A stretch of 64,000 bases of DNA from Actinomadura roseirufa (GCF_900659635.1 NZ_CAACVB010000007.1:20366-84365); one strand, 5' to 3'. Shown: positions 9,530-18,786, counted from the first letter of the stretch. Program-made: numbers and translations. The notes: generated by a model not told the origin, from the letters alone.

Positions 9530-9705
9530 CCGAGGCCTCCCGATGGGCTCCGGGCGACCTACCCGATGATGCGTTGACGACGGCGGCGATTGGTTCCGGG
9601 CAGGCACCGGCACCAGTCGCCGCCGAACCTCGTTGGGGCCGGCCCGCCGCGCGTGAAATGTGGACCGCCTTCCTTTTCGCACTTATATTGGCCGAGAGGG
9701 CTGAC

Positions 9706-10287
9706 ATGCCATCCACCACGAACACTCCGATATCGATGACCAGCCGGCATCCTGGTGTTCCTCGCATATCACTGGGCGTGGCACGGAACGTGCTGACGAG
9801 ATTTGCCACGGCCGCCACTTCGACAATGGCGGCTGCAATGCTTCTGATCGGCGGCTCCAACGCCGCACTCGCGGACGGCGCGCATTTCGTGCCGGAGGCT
9901 ACCGATGTCAGTTGGGATGGCACCGTCGCCACCGTTACGTTCCGTGAAGTCGGTGTGGTGCTGAAGGCGGACGTGACCACGATCTCCGTCAAGGTGACCG
10001 CCGACGTGGACGCCGTCTGCAGGCGAGGAGTTTCGACACTTCACATTTACCGGTCGGCGACCGCCCTGGATGCGAAGGACTATCCGATCGGCGACGACCA
10101 CACCGTCGAAGGCGCCGCCAGGGTGCCGCTCGAGGTGCCGGGGTTGGAGGTTTCCGGCTTCACGTGTGTGATAACGAACACATCGGTCACGACTGTCCTC
10201 AAGGATTTCCGGACCGGCGCGACTCTGACCCACAGAACTGACCACCAACAGATCCGAAAAAGCACCACCAGGGCACTGCGTCAGTGA
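9706..10287 (+). CDS. Secreted protein of unknown function
   Basis: I chose ATG 9706, which is preceded by GAGAGGG; the frame is open from 9574 but the extra 44 codons lack a good ribosome site. The N-terminus carries a long signal peptide whose hydrophobic core is about FATAATSTMAAAMLLIGG, with probable cleavage after ALA before DGAHF. The mature part of about 140 residues is beta-rich with two cysteines (in DAVCRRG and FTCVIT) that could form a disulfide. The 3' end abuts the IS630 debris at 10290-10446. Function unknown. Confidence 0.65.
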   Translation: MPSTTNTPISMTSRHPGVPRISLGVARNVLTRFATAATSTMAAAMLLIGGSNAALADGAHFVPEATDVSWDGTVATVTFREVGVVLKADVTTISVKVTADVDAVCRRGVSTLHIYRSATALDAKDYPIGDDHTVEGAARVPLEVPGLEVSGFTCVITNTSVTTVLKDFRTGATLTHRTDHQQIRKSTTRALRQ

Positions 10288-10289
10288 TC

Positions 10290-10446
10290 CCTTGAAGATC
10301 TGAGGCAGGGCGTTCAAGGATTTCGTCTGCGGTCTTGGTCCAGGTGAAAGGCCGGGGCGCCGCGGTCCAGGGTCTGATCCAGTCGCATCAGGCGCCGCGG
10401 AGATCACCGCCTCGACCCGTCCGTCGGTGATCTTCCGCGGCCCTTG
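10290..10446 (-). pseudogene. IS630-family transposase remnant
   Basis: Two minus-strand fragments match the family. PRKITDGRVEAVI (about 10402-10446) resembles the segment just after the N-terminal HTH of IS630 transposases. APRPFTWTKTADEILE (about 10315-10363) resembles their conserved C-terminal PKPFVWTKTADEIL motif. The two are in different frames and joined with the whole DDE core missing, so this is an internally deleted, frameshifted relic. It sits directly behind the stop codon of the AfsR-like regulator and may explain its short C-terminus. Family assignment is from motif memory, not from a search. Confidence 0.6.
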
Positions 10447-10542
10447 GCGTGGCGCAGCGCGGACAGGTGATGCCTCCGGGCCTCGACGGGGCGGCCGGCC
10501 CGGTCACGCCGCGGAGCAGGGTGAGAGCGTGCGCGCGACTTC

Positions 10543-12777
10543 CTACGCGAGTTCCAGAGCCCGCTGCAGCTCGGCGCGGGCCTCGGCGTACCGGCCCTGC
10601 CGGATGGCAACGATCCCGAGGTTGATCCGCAGCTGTGCCGCGCTGCGGTGATCGGGCACGCTCTCGGCGGCCCGCAACGCGTGCTCGTGCAGGGTGACGG
10701 CATCGGCGTAGTGGCCGCCGCTTTCCAGGTAGCGCAAGAGCACCAGGGCGAGCTGCACCGGGTACCAGGCCTGCCCGTGCTCCGCCGCGTGCACCGCGGT
10801 GGCGACCAGGTTGGCGCGCTCGGCGTCCAGCCAGGCCAGCGCCGTGGTGTCGTGCAACGTGGGTAACGCCACCGTGGGACGCGACACCCGGGGCCGCTGG
10901 TCTCGCTCGGCGGGATACAACACGTCCATCGCCGTGGCCGCGGTGTACAGATAGAAGTCCAGGACGCGGCGCGGCAGCTCGACCTCGCCGTTCCGGACGG
11001 CCAGATCCTTGGCGTACGCCCGGAGCAGGTCGTGCATGCCGTACCGATCCCCGTTGCGCTGCACTTGATGTCTGCCGGCGAGCAGCTCCAGGCTTTCACG
11101 GGCCGTCGCCTCCTCGCCGCCGAGGAGGGCGGACGCCCCGTAGCCGTCCACATCGGTCCCGGGATGCAGGCCCAGCAGCCGGAACAGGTGGGCCGCGCCG
11201 GGCGGCAGGTCCCGGTACGACCAGGAGAACACGACGCCGATGTCGGAGCGCGGATCCCCGGTGGACAACAGGTCCAGCCGCCTCCGGTGATCGGCGAGCT
11301 CGCCCACCACCTCGGCCAGGGCCACCGGCGCCCTCCGGTGCACCAGCTCCGCCGCGATCCGCACTGCGAGCGGCAGCCTGGCGCACTGCGCCGCCAGCGC
11401 CTCGGCCGCGCTGGTCTCCGCGGTCACCCACTCGCCCGCCAGTCGCCGCAGCAGCGCCAGCGCATCGTCCCGGCGCAGGACGTCGAGGTCCAGTCGGCGC
11501 GCACCGTGCCGCACGACCAGGCCGGGCAGGCTGTCGCGGCTGGTCACCAGCACGGCGCTGCCGGCCGACCCGGGCAGCAGCGGCCGGATCTGGTCGACCG
11601 AGGCGGCGTTGTCCAGCAGGATCAGCATGCGACGCCCGTCGAGCAGGCTGCGGTACCGGGCGGCGCGCTCCTCGACGTCGGCCGGCACCTGCTCGCCCGG
11701 CAGGCCGAGCGAGCGCAGGAACCTGGCCAGGGCGGCACTGGGGGACACCGGCTGCTCCTGGTCGTAGCCGCGCAGGTCGATGTAGAGCTGGCCGTCCGGG
11801 AAGCGGTCGCGGGCGCGGTGCGCCCACCGGGTGGCGAGAGCGGTCTTGCCGACGCCCGCGGTGCCGGACACGACGACGATGGCGCTCGTGTCCGGTTCCG
11901 GCGCGGTGGTCAGCCGGTCGAGCTCGCCGAGCTCGTACGCCCGTCCGACGAAAACCGGAACGTCGGCCAGCAACTCCGCGGGCACAGTCCGGTCGACCGC
12001 GATGGGCGGCCCGGTCAGGACGTGTGCCCGCGAATCCTCGTCCAGGATCTCCTGGTAAGCGGCGGTCAGCTCCGGCCCCGGGGCGACGCCGAGCTCGTCG
12101 GCCAGCCGGCGTCGCACCGCGTGATAGGTGGTGAATGCCTGTGCCCTGAAGCCGGCGACGGCGTACGCGCGGACGAGCCGAGCCTGCCCCATCTCGTCCA
12201 GCGGGTCGGCCGCCGCGACTTCCTCGAACGCGCTGATCGCCCGGTCCACCGCCCCGGTCGCCAGCATGGCGGCGCCGTACCGGCCCAGCGCCGCCCGATG
12301 CTCCGCCACGATCGACAGCACCCGCGGGTGCTCGGCCAGCAGGGGGAGGTCGGCGAAGGGCCGGCCCTGCCACAGCGCCAGCGCCTCGGTCAGGGCCGCC
12401 GCCTCCCCGCCGTCGGCGGCGTGGCGGACGAGGCGGCGGAAGCGCATGATGTCGATCTGGTCCGCGGGGACGCCGAGGCGGTAGCTGTCGCCCAGATAAG
12501 GCAGCATCTCGCTGGGGGAGCGCGGCGCCCGCCCGGGTTCCAGCAGCCGGCGGAGCCGCTTCACGTGCGTCTGGAGGATGTTGACGGCGCTGGCCGGCGG
12601 CTGATCGCCCCACAGGGCGTCGATCAGGCTGGTCAGGCCGACCGGCTGCCCTCCGGCCAGCACGAGCAGGCCGAGCACGGCGCGTTGGGCGGGCGGCCCG
12701 AGCAGGAGCGGCTCGTCGTGGAGCCATGCGCGCATCGGCCCGAGCACCTGGATCCGTAGTGTCAACCTCGCGTCCAC
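10543..12777 (-). CDS. AfsR/SARP-type transcriptional regulator (BTAD plus NB-ARC)
   Basis: The 744-residue product has the three-part architecture of AfsR-like activators. An OmpR-type winged helix occupies about residues 5-95 (LGPPAQRAVLGLLVLAGG), a BTAD domain about 100-250, and an NB-ARC/STAND ATPase follows. The ATPase P-loop is SGTAGVGKTALATR near 305-318 and its Walker B-like segment is MLILLDNAAS. TPR-like helices begin near 640. The protein ends abruptly in the TPR part (RAELQRALELA) just upstream of IS630 debris, so the C-terminal TPR array is shorter than in AfsR (about 990 residues) and may be truncated. The start is GTG. Such regulators usually activate secondary metabolism; no target is visible beside it. 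Confidence 0.88.
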   Translation of the reverse strand: MDARLTLRIQVLGPMRAWLHDEPLLLGPPAQRAVLGLLVLAGGQPVGLTSLIDALWGDQPPASAVNILQTHVKRLRRLLEPGRAPRSPSEMLPYLGDSYRLGVPADQIDIMRFRRLVRHAADGGEAAALTEALALWQGRPFADLPLLAEHPRVLSIVAEHRAALGRYGAAMLATGAVDRAISAFEEVAAADPLDEMGQARLVRAYAVAGFRAQAFTTYHAVRRRLADELGVAPGPELTAAYQEILDEDSRAHVLTGPPIAVDRTVPAELLADVPVFVGRAYELGELDRLTTAPEPDTSAIVVVSGTAGVGKTALATRWAHRARDRFPDGQLYIDLRGYDQEQPVSPSAALARFLRSLGLPGEQVPADVEERAARYRSLLDGRRMLILLDNAASVDQIRPLLPGSAGSAVLVTSRDSLPGLVVRHGARRLDLDVLRRDDALALLRRLAGEWVTAETSAAEALAAQCARLPLAVRIAAELVHRRAPVALAEVVGELADHRRRLDLLSTGDPRSDIGVVFSWSYRDLPPGAAHLFRLLGLHPGTDVDGYGASALLGGEEATARESLELLAGRHQVQRNGDRYGMHDLLRAYAKDLAVRNGEVELPRRVLDFYLYTAATAMDVLYPAERDQRPRVSRPTVALPTLHDTTALAWLDAERANLVATAVHAAEHGQAWYPVQLALVLLRYLESGGHYADAVTLHEHALRAAESVPDHRSAAQLRINLGIVAIRQGRYAEARAELQRALELA

Positions 12778-13129
12778 TTCCGGTCCAATCGATTGTCAAG
12801 AATCGCTCGGCGTTAGCTTATCGATCTGATCCGGTACAAGCGATGAGATAGGACGCATATGGCGCAAACCGGACGGGTGAGGCTAGGAGTCGCTCGGATG
12901 GTGACGGGCCTCGCCGACCCTGCCGGACCCGCCCGGCTCGTCGCCCCCTCCACGCCCCCGCCACACCGGCTCGGGCAATGCGCGGCACCATCCCGCGTTG
13001 GCTCAGATGCTCAGCGGAATCGCAGGCCCTGCCGGCACGGACCTTGACCGGGCCGGGACGGCGGCGGCGTCCACGATCGCCGATGCCCGGTCCACCGGCC
13101 CAAGCGCCCCGAGATCGCCGCCGAGCGGT
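12778..13129. other. Intergenic region, nothing recognised
   Basis: This 352-bp gap separates the AfsR-like gene from the end of the antitoxin gene. The 12780-12860 part is relatively AT-rich and probably holds the promoter of the regulator. The rest shows no gene or repeat that I can support. Confidence 0.4.
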
Positions 13130-13459
13130 TCAGGCAACCTTGATCGAATGAGGCCCGACGCTGACGGTGACGTCCACCTGGCCGCCGAGTGCGGCGGCAT
13201 AGGCGCGAAGCGTCTCCAGTTCCATGGCTTCGAGGTCGCCGTTCTCGATCTGCGAGATACGAGATTGAGAAACTCCGAGAATCTGGGCGACCTCGGCTTG
13301 CGTCCTGCCGACGGCCTTGCGGAGTTCCTTGAGGTGGTGGCCGGCGATGTGCGCGTTCAGTACGGCGCTCGCTTGTGCCCGGCGCTCGGGGTCGGCCAGT
13401 TCGGGATGGCGGCGGTGTGCTTCGGCTTTGATGTCCTGCCAGCGGCGCCCAGTACTCAT
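13130..13459 (-). CDS. XRE-family antitoxin (HigA-like)
   Basis: The 109-residue protein has a helix-turn-helix at about residues 45-95 (RTQAEVAQILGVSQSRISQIENGD), preceded by a charged N-terminal segment typical of antitoxins of Gp49/HigB toxins. It would neutralise the upstream toxin and repress the operon. Its ATG overlaps the stop of the toxin gene by 4 bp (13456-13459). The toxin-first gene order is characteristic of higBA loci. Confidence 0.85.
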   Translation of the reverse strand: MSTGRRWQDIKAEAHRRHPELADPERRAQASAVLNAHIAGHHLKELRKAVGRTQAEVAQILGVSQSRISQIENGDLEAMELETLRAYAAALGGQVDVTVSVGPHSIKVA

Positions 13460-13830
13460 CGCCTGGCCTCCTTGTCCTTCGCGGCCCGATACTCGGCGTA
13501 GCGGGCTTCCGCCAGTGGGATGGCCTCGTCATACCAGCGGGACCACTGTCCGGCCTTGTCTCCGGCCACGAGGAAGATCGCGGCACGCTCCAGGTCGAAG
13601 ACGAACAGCATCCGGATCTCCGATCGCCCTCGACTGCCTGGCCGCAGTTCCTTGAGGTTGTGTAGCTCGCTGTGCTCCAGGGTGTCAACGAGCGGTCGTC
13701 CCAGCGTCGGCCCGACCTCGGTCAACAGGTCGATGGCCTGCTCGACCAAGGCCGCGGTGTCCACATCGCACTCACACAGCTTGAGGAACCAGCTCTCGAC
13801 CGGTTCGAGGAGGATCACATCCCAGGCCAT
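13456..13830 (-). CDS. Type II toxin, phage Gp49/HigB-like
   Basis: The 124-residue product resembles Gp49-like members of the RelE/ParE superfamily. It has an N-terminal W-x-V-x-L-L-E-P-V-E-x-W-F segment, a central LGRPLVDTLEHSELHNLKELRPGSRGRSEIR with conserved basic residues, and a core strand MLFVFDLERAAIFLVAGDK. These enzymes cleave mRNA on the ribosome. It is the first gene of a two-gene operon with the XRE antitoxin. Upstream (13831-14036) there is room for an autoregulated promoter. Confidence 0.85.
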   Translation of the reverse strand: MAWDVILLEPVESWFLKLCECDVDTAALVEQAIDLLTEVGPTLGRPLVDTLEHSELHNLKELRPGSRGRSEIRMLFVFDLERAAIFLVAGDKAGQWSRWYDEAIPLAEARYAEYRAAKDKEARR

Positions 13831-14036
13831 CGACTCAATATAACCCCTGGCTCATGTCTGGGCCGCTCAGTCGCCCGATTGCTCCGGACCCTCTGCTTCG
13901 CGCCGCCGCCACGTGAACACAGGACGGTGGAGCGAGCGATGCACGTTGTTCGAGGCAGCGTGGCATCGAAGAGGACATTCACTGACCTATTGGTGTCCTA
14001 GCGTGGTGGGCGTTGGACGAGGACAGGGAGCATGCG

Positions 14037-14609
14037 ATGCCACACGGATCCGCCATCACAGGGCCGGCGATGCACTTCGCGGACGCCGCGGAGTGGGAGG
14101 CGTGGCTGGCCGTCCATCACCAGGACGAGGGCGGTGTGTGGCTGGCGATCGCCAAGAAGAACGCGCCGGTGACCCTGGTGAGCATCGCGCAGGCCCTCGA
14201 CGTCGCGCTGTGTTACGGCTGGATCGACAGCCAGCGCAAGGGACTCGACGAGCACCGCTACCTCCAGCGCTACTCGCGTCGGCGCAAGGCCAGCCCTTGG
14301 TCGCGGGTGAACGTCGAGAAAGTGGAGGCGCTCACCGCCGCAGGACGGATGCGGCCGCCCGGCCTTGCGGAAGTCGCCGCCGCCCAGGCGGACGGACGGT
14401 GGGACCAGGCGTACGCGGCCCAGCGCGATGTCACCGTCCCGTCCGATCTGGCGGCGGCGCTGACCGTACGCCCGGAGGCCGCGGCCCGTTTCGAGGCGCT
14501 CGACAAGACCGGCCGCTACCTGCTGATATTGCCATTGCTGAAGGCCAGGACCCCGGCCGTTCGCGCGGCCCGCCTGGAAAAGGCGGTCGCCGGACTGGCG
14601 GGAAACTGA
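14037..14609 (+). CDS. YdeI/OmpD-associated-family protein
   Basis: The product of about 190 residues carries signatures of the YdeI/OmpD-associated (bacteriocin-protection-like) family: FADAAEWEAWLAVHH, VWLAIAKKN, ALDVALCYGWIDSQRKGLD and the basic RYSRRRKASPWSRVNVEKVE. The C-terminal helical part ends in a short Ala-rich stretch. The ATG at 14037 follows GACAGGGAG; an in-frame TTG lies eight codons earlier. The biochemical role of the family is unknown. It stands alone between the toxin-antitoxin pair and the HEPN-like gene. Confidence 0.8.
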   Translation: MPHGSAITGPAMHFADAAEWEAWLAVHHQDEGGVWLAIAKKNAPVTLVSIAQALDVALCYGWIDSQRKGLDEHRYLQRYSRRRKASPWSRVNVEKVEALTAAGRMRPPGLAEVAAAQADGRWDQAYAAQRDVTVPSDLAAALTVRPEAAARFEALDKTGRYLLILPLLKARTPAVRAARLEKAVAGLAGN

Positions 14610-14673
14610 CCCTTGCCCAAGGCTTTCGCATATCTGCCTTGTCTCGTTTGCACTGTCCAAATCGGTCATACTC

Positions 14674-15012
14674 GTGGGCATGCAGCGGAACGCAGGCGCC
14701 GCTCGTCAGGCGCGATCCAACTACAACCTGGTCGGCACGATCACCGATAGGCGCCCGGACCGCGGCGTCGCGGAAGTCCTAGAGACCTGGTCGCACGTCG
14801 ACAAACTCGTCCGCGACCGCGGTGAGGAGCCCCTTCGTTCCGTCGCCTTCATCGCCCGGCTCAGCGGACTTCCGGCCAAGCAGATCGGCCATTTGCGTCA
14901 GGTCCGCAACCTGTGCGCCCACTCGGCCGACGACGGCTGGCCCTCGCAGAAGGACGTCGATCAGGCATTGATGACCGCCTACGCCCTGAGAGAGCTCGTC
15001 CTGGGCATCTGA
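14674..15012 (+). CDS. Small protein with a HEPN-type RNxxxH motif
   Basis: The 112-residue protein is helical in appearance and carries RNLCAHS at about residues 83-89. This fits the RNxxxH (R-x4-6-H) motif of HEPN ribonucleases, in the C-terminal helical half where HEPN proteins place it. The flanking LRQV and the following acidic DDGWPSQKDVDQALMTAY are also HEPN-like. The start could be GTG 14674 or ATG 14680; no ribosome site precedes either, so the mRNA may be leaderless. No antitoxin (MNT or XRE) lies immediately adjacent, although an XRE gene follows 160 bp later. The RNase function is an inference from one motif. Confidence 0.55.
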   Translation: MGMQRNAGAARQARSNYNLVGTITDRRPDRGVAEVLETWSHVDKLVRDRGEEPLRSVAFIARLSGLPAKQIGHLRQVRNLCAHSADDGWPSQKDVDQALMTAYALRELVLGI

Positions 15013-15174
15013 CACCTGTCGCCGGACTGGCCTTCAGCGCCCCTGCGCGCCGAGCCGCACGTCCACCATGCGCATTGGGGTGAAAACCCTGCGCAACCAG
15101 TGACGGACGGTGACAATGGCGTTGACGTGAGCCGGTCGCCTGCGGCGACCTCCAGGCGGAAGGGTGCAAAAGCC

Positions 15175-16539
15175 ATGTCTCGTGAGCAACGCCCTGAATG
15201 GGCCCTTCGCCTCGAAGCGGAGCGCCTTGACCGGGGCTGGGGTAAATACGACCTGGCCCGCCGCCTGCGGGGCGTGCTGAACATGCCCCTCACCTCGCCG
15301 GGTGTCAGGGGCACCGGCGCTCAGATCTACCGATGGGAACGGGGCATCCACTTCCCGGCCATGTGGGCGGACATCCTCGCCACCGTCTTCGAGACGACGA
15401 AGGAAGACCTCTTCGGCGACGAACTGGACAGGCGCGCCCAATCCGCATCGGGGCCCCTTGTCGAAGACGCACCAGGCATCCCCGGCGGTAGCGTGGATCA
15501 GAGTCCAACTCCCGAACAGGGGGACGACGACGTGAAACGACGTGCCGCACTCCAGGTGATCACCGCCGCAGCCGCTGGAATCGCCAGCCCGCCAGGCGCT
15601 GTGGAAACCGTCCTGTCCGGCATCCGAAATGCCATCGGCAATGCTCTCGGCCTCGGCGCCTGGGAAGCCACCGTCCACGAGTACGGGCAGCTCCTCACCA
15701 CCCGCCCGGCCGGTGAATTGGTCGGCGGCCTCACTACCGAGCTCATCACGGTGGGGCAACTGCTCGAACGACCCCGCAACGACAGTGATCAGGTCGGGCT
15801 GCTCCGCGTCAGCGCCGGACTGTCCGGCCTGCTGGCAATCGACCTCGGCGACGTGGGTGATCAATGCGCCGCGCGAACCTCGTGGGACGTCGCCAGGCAC
15901 GCCGCCGATGCGTCGGGCGACCGCGATCTACGGGTCTGGGCGCGCGGGCGCGCCGCCCAAGACGCGTTCTGGGGAGAGAACCCAGGGAGCGTCATCGCCA
16001 ATCTGGCAACGGAAGCCGTCGAGATCGCAGAGGGAGCACCGTCGCCCGGCCTCGCTCGCGCATACGCCGCACGCGCCTACGTCGCCGCAGACCAGAACGA
16101 CGCCCGGCAAGCTCACGCATCGCTCAACGCTCTCAGGCGGACCGTGGACGCGCTCCCAGAGTCGGCGGAGGAGACCCCACTTGCATTCCGCGAGAGCCAA
16201 CTCCGCTGGGCGGAGTCCTACGTGTACACACAGTTAGGCGACCGCCAAGCAAGCGCGACACTTGATAAAGCCTATGCGGCCTACGGTGGCGCAGGCCGCG
16301 TCGCCGTAAAGAACCTGCGCCTAATGCGAGCTTCGGTTCTCATCAAAGAGCGCGAGGTCGATGCAGGTCTAGCGGAGGCACTGGCCACACTGCATGAATA
16401 CCCCAAAGCAAAGGCCGCCGGGATAAATCTGCTGACCGGGCACGTCCTACGGGCGCTTCCTGAACAATCTCGGGACCTTCCGGCGGCGCGGGAGTTGCGG
16501 GCGTTGGCCTCTGGGCAGAGCCGCACCGCACTCACCTGA
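15175..16539 (+). CDS. XRE-type regulator with TPR-like C-terminus
   Basis: Residues 5-75 form a helix-turn-helix of the divergent type found in actinomycete XRE-TPR regulators (LRLEAERLDRGWGKYDLARR ... QIYRWERG). A linker of about 40 residues leads to a helical, Ala/Leu-rich sensor region with TPR-like repeats (about 130-440; ARAYAARAYVAADQND and LRWAESYVYTQLGDRQA are typical). I chose ATG 15175 because the HTH begins directly after it; the frame is open from 15100. Such regulators often respond to small peptides or metabolites. Ligand and targets are unknown. A strong terminator follows at 16549. Confidence 0.8.
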   Translation: MSREQRPEWALRLEAERLDRGWGKYDLARRLRGVLNMPLTSPGVRGTGAQIYRWERGIHFPAMWADILATVFETTKEDLFGDELDRRAQSASGPLVEDAPGIPGGSVDQSPTPEQGDDDVKRRAALQVITAAAAGIASPPGAVETVLSGIRNAIGNALGLGAWEATVHEYGQLLTTRPAGELVGGLTTELITVGQLLERPRNDSDQVGLLRVSAGLSGLLAIDLGDVGDQCAARTSWDVARHAADASGDRDLRVWARGRAAQDAFWGENPGSVIANLATEAVEIAEGAPSPGLARAYAARAYVAADQNDARQAHASLNALRRTVDALPESAEETPLAFRESQLRWAESYVYTQLGDRQASATLDKAYAAYGGAGRVAVKNLRLMRASVLIKEREVDAGLAEALATLHEYPKAKAAGINLLTGHVLRALPEQSRDLPAARELRALASGQSRTALT

Positions 16540-16548
16540 CCGCGCAGG

Positions 16549-16574
16549 AGCCCCGTCGAGTGATCGACGGGGCT
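16549..16574 (+). terminator. Hairpin terminator after the XRE-TPR gene
   Basis: Perfect 11-bp stem (AGCCCCGTCGA / TCGACGGGGCT) with a 4-nt GTGA loop, 10 bp behind the stop at 16539. No U-tract, as usual in high-GC actinomycetes. Confidence 0.7.
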
Positions 16575-16738
16575 GCTGTACGCGCTGGGGCCAGGCCCGT
16601 CCGGCGGACCAGGCCGGACGCGAGCCTGGGCGGAGTCCATCGCCATGCCCCCGACGTCCATGGCGACGGCTTGTCCGCCAGTGGGGACGGCGCGCGGGCG
16701 ATCTGCCTATGGACGAGCCGCCGGTGACGGCCGGAGGA

Positions 16739-17713
16739 CTACTTGGGCGGCAGGTTCGTCCACTCGGCGGTGATCGAGGCGCCGCCCGGCACCGAGACCA
16801 CTCCTCCGTCGGCCGAGACGAAGTAATCGGTGTCGATGATCCGCGACGTCTTCGGGTCGACGACCAGGTGCGCCGACTGATTTCCCCTGAAGGCGATCGA
16901 GAGTCCCTGGCCGCCCTTGACCCGGCCGAGGTTCTTGACGTTCGGGTACGAGGCGATCGCGCGGAAAGCGGCAGCGCGGACCTTCGGCGGGGCCGGCAAC
17001 TGGGAGACCAGGGAGAGCAGGCCCTCGAAGGTGGATTCCTTCCGGCCGGCGGCGTCGAGCTTGCCGGCGCTGGTCCTGATGTTCCCGGACTCGACGGATT
17101 TGGCGATCCACGTCTTCAGCGCATCCGGCGTGGTCGGAAGCTTCTGGAGCTGTTCGAAGGTCACATCGGGGCCGCCCAGCCGGAATGGAATGGGGTGGGT
17201 GAGCTGGACGGCCTTGCCCCCGGTCTTCTCTCCCTTCCACCAGACTCGGCCGTCGCGCCGAGTCCAGCTCTCCAGCGAGGTGCGTCCACCGCCATTGGAG
17301 TTGGTCCTCGTCGTCTTGACGTACCAGTAGGTGCCAGAAGCCTTTGGTGCCCGCTCCGCCGTGGTGGCGGCCACGAGCAGGAGCTGCCGGCCGGACGGCG
17401 ATGCCGCCGCCTGCGTGCCAGAGCCGTTCTTGGACCCGGCAGGCTCACCGGAACCGCTGCCCCCGATCACCACCGCGGCGGCGGTCACGGCGGCGACGGC
17501 GGCCAGTGCCGAGCCGAGAAGAATGGGCCGCCGCTTCGGTGAACGGCGGGGAGCCTGGTCGGCCGACTGGAGGTCTTGGTGGATCTGGCTCATGACGAAC
17601 TCCTGGATTTGCCGGTGCCGGCCGCTCGGCAGATCCCGTTCCACCGGCCCCGGCAATAGCCTGGCCAACTCGGCGAACTCGTCGGGGTCGGGCTGATTCG
17701 GGGAGGTTTTCAT
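16739..17713 (-). CDS. CU044_5270-family membrane protein (probable partner of the ECF sigma factor)
   Basis: The 324-residue product has a cytoplasmic N-terminus of about 65 residues (PDEFAELARLLPGPVERDLPSGRHRQI), a single membrane segment (RRPILLGSALAAVAAVTAAAVVIGG) and an extracytoplasmic domain with LLLVAATTAERAP near its start. This matches the CU044_5270 family, which is nearly always encoded behind a sigma-70-like gene in actinomycetes. The ATG overlaps the sigma-factor stop (ATGA). By context it probably acts as an anti-sigma or signal-sensing partner; no zinc-binding HxxxCxxC motif is visible. Confidence 0.82.
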   Translation of the reverse strand: MKTSPNQPDPDEFAELARLLPGPVERDLPSGRHRQIQEFVMSQIHQDLQSADQAPRRSPKRRPILLGSALAAVAAVTAAAVVIGGSGSGEPAGSKNGSGTQAAASPSGRQLLLVAATTAERAPKASGTYWYVKTTRTNSNGGGRTSLESWTRRDGRVWWKGEKTGGKAVQLTHPIPFRLGGPDVTFEQLQKLPTTPDALKTWIAKSVESGNIRTSAGKLDAAGRKESTFEGLLSLVSQLPAPPKVRAAAFRAIASYPNVKNLGRVKGGQGLSIAFRGNQSAHLVVDPKTSRIIDTDYFVSADGGVVSVPGGASITAEWTNLPPK

Positions 17714-18345
17714 CGGTTGATCTCCTGAGCGGACCGGACCGCGACTTCGCGGTCACCATTTACCTGTCCGTGGTCGGGCCGCGGTTCCCGATTTCTTTCG
17801 GGCGCCTGAAGCTTTCCAGCGGTGACGAGCTTGTTCAGTTTTTTGCGCGCTCGGAACAGCCGGGACCGAACCGTCCCGACCGGCACTCCGAGCGCCTCGG
17901 CCGCCTCGGCGTAGTCGAGCCCGGACCACACGCACAGGGCCAGCACCTCCCGCTCCGGCTTGCGCAGCGCCGCCAGCGCCGCACGCACGAGGGCGAGCCG
18001 CTCGCGATCACCGATGCGGGTGACGACCTCGTCGGCGAAGTCCGGCATCACCCCCGCCTTCGGAAGCCGCGACAGCGCGCCGTCGTACCTCTGGGCGGCG
18101 CGGCGTACGTTGCGCGCGATGTTGGTGGCGATACCAAGAAGCCATGGGCGCAGCGACTGTCCGTCGGCGTCCCTGTCGACGCGGTCGCGCAGCCGCCACG
18201 CCTCAAGAAAGGTCAGGGACACCACGTCCTCGGCCGTCGACCAGTTCCCCGTCAGCCGGAAGGCGTGGTTATAAACCGCGCGAGCGTGCTCATCGAACAG
18301 TTCCCTGAACGCATCCGGCTCCCCGGCGTGCACACGGGCACGCAT
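17710..18345 (-). CDS. ECF RNA polymerase sigma factor
   Basis: The product of about 211 residues contains region 2 (FRELFDEHARAVYNHAFRLTGNWSTAEDVVSLTFLEAWRLRD) and region 4 (LRKPEREVLALCVWSGLDYAEAAEALGVPVGTVRSRLFRARKKL), separated by a short linker. It lacks the SnoaL-type extension. I place the start at ATG 18345 because GTGGAG lies six bases upstream; the frame is open to 18444. It is coupled through ATGA to the CU044_5270 gene, making a sigma/anti-sigma-like pair. Confidence 0.9.
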   Translation of the reverse strand: MRARVHAGEPDAFRELFDEHARAVYNHAFRLTGNWSTAEDVVSLTFLEAWRLRDRVDRDADGQSLRPWLLGIATNIARNVRRAAQRYDGALSRLPKAGVMPDFADEVVTRIGDRERLALVRAALAALRKPEREVLALCVWSGLDYAEAAEALGVPVGTVRSRLFRARKKLNKLVTAGKLQAPERNREPRPDHGQVNGDREVAVRSAQEINR

Positions 18346-18786
18346 ACTCATCTCCACATCCACGGACTGTCCGCCCAAGAATCCGAGTTTCTGTGACCTG
18401 CACCACAAGACGGACCTCTGGTGCCGCGTCCACCGAGGCAGCAAGCCCCTGGCGCGGGGCGGCCATGCGTTCCCGGCCGCCGCCCTAGGCCATCGTCGCG
18501 TGAGCGCGCCAGGCAGCGATCACGGCGGCACGGGCCCCCGGCGGCCCGTCCTGGCATGGATCCGTGACGCCCGGATCTCCCTCAGACTCCAGAACGCTTC
18601 CCGAGAGAACGGCGGGGACCGTTTCGAGGGTCGTCCCGTTGCTTGGCACACGTCGCGCACTTCCCACTGTTTCCTGTGTTCGGCCCGGGGGATGCGAACC
18701 TGGCCAGGGGGAAGTGGGGTGGCTGGGGTCCTCTCACCAGGCGCTGGCCGTCGAGGGGCTGTCGACGTCGCCTAGAAAGTGAGCCG
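18346..18786. other. Intergenic region, nothing recognised
   Basis: This 441-bp gap lies between the leftward sigma-factor gene and a rightward small ORF and must contain both promoters. Short frames cross it on both strands but none has a ribosome site plus a plausible protein. I see no strong inverted repeat. Confidence 0.4.
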
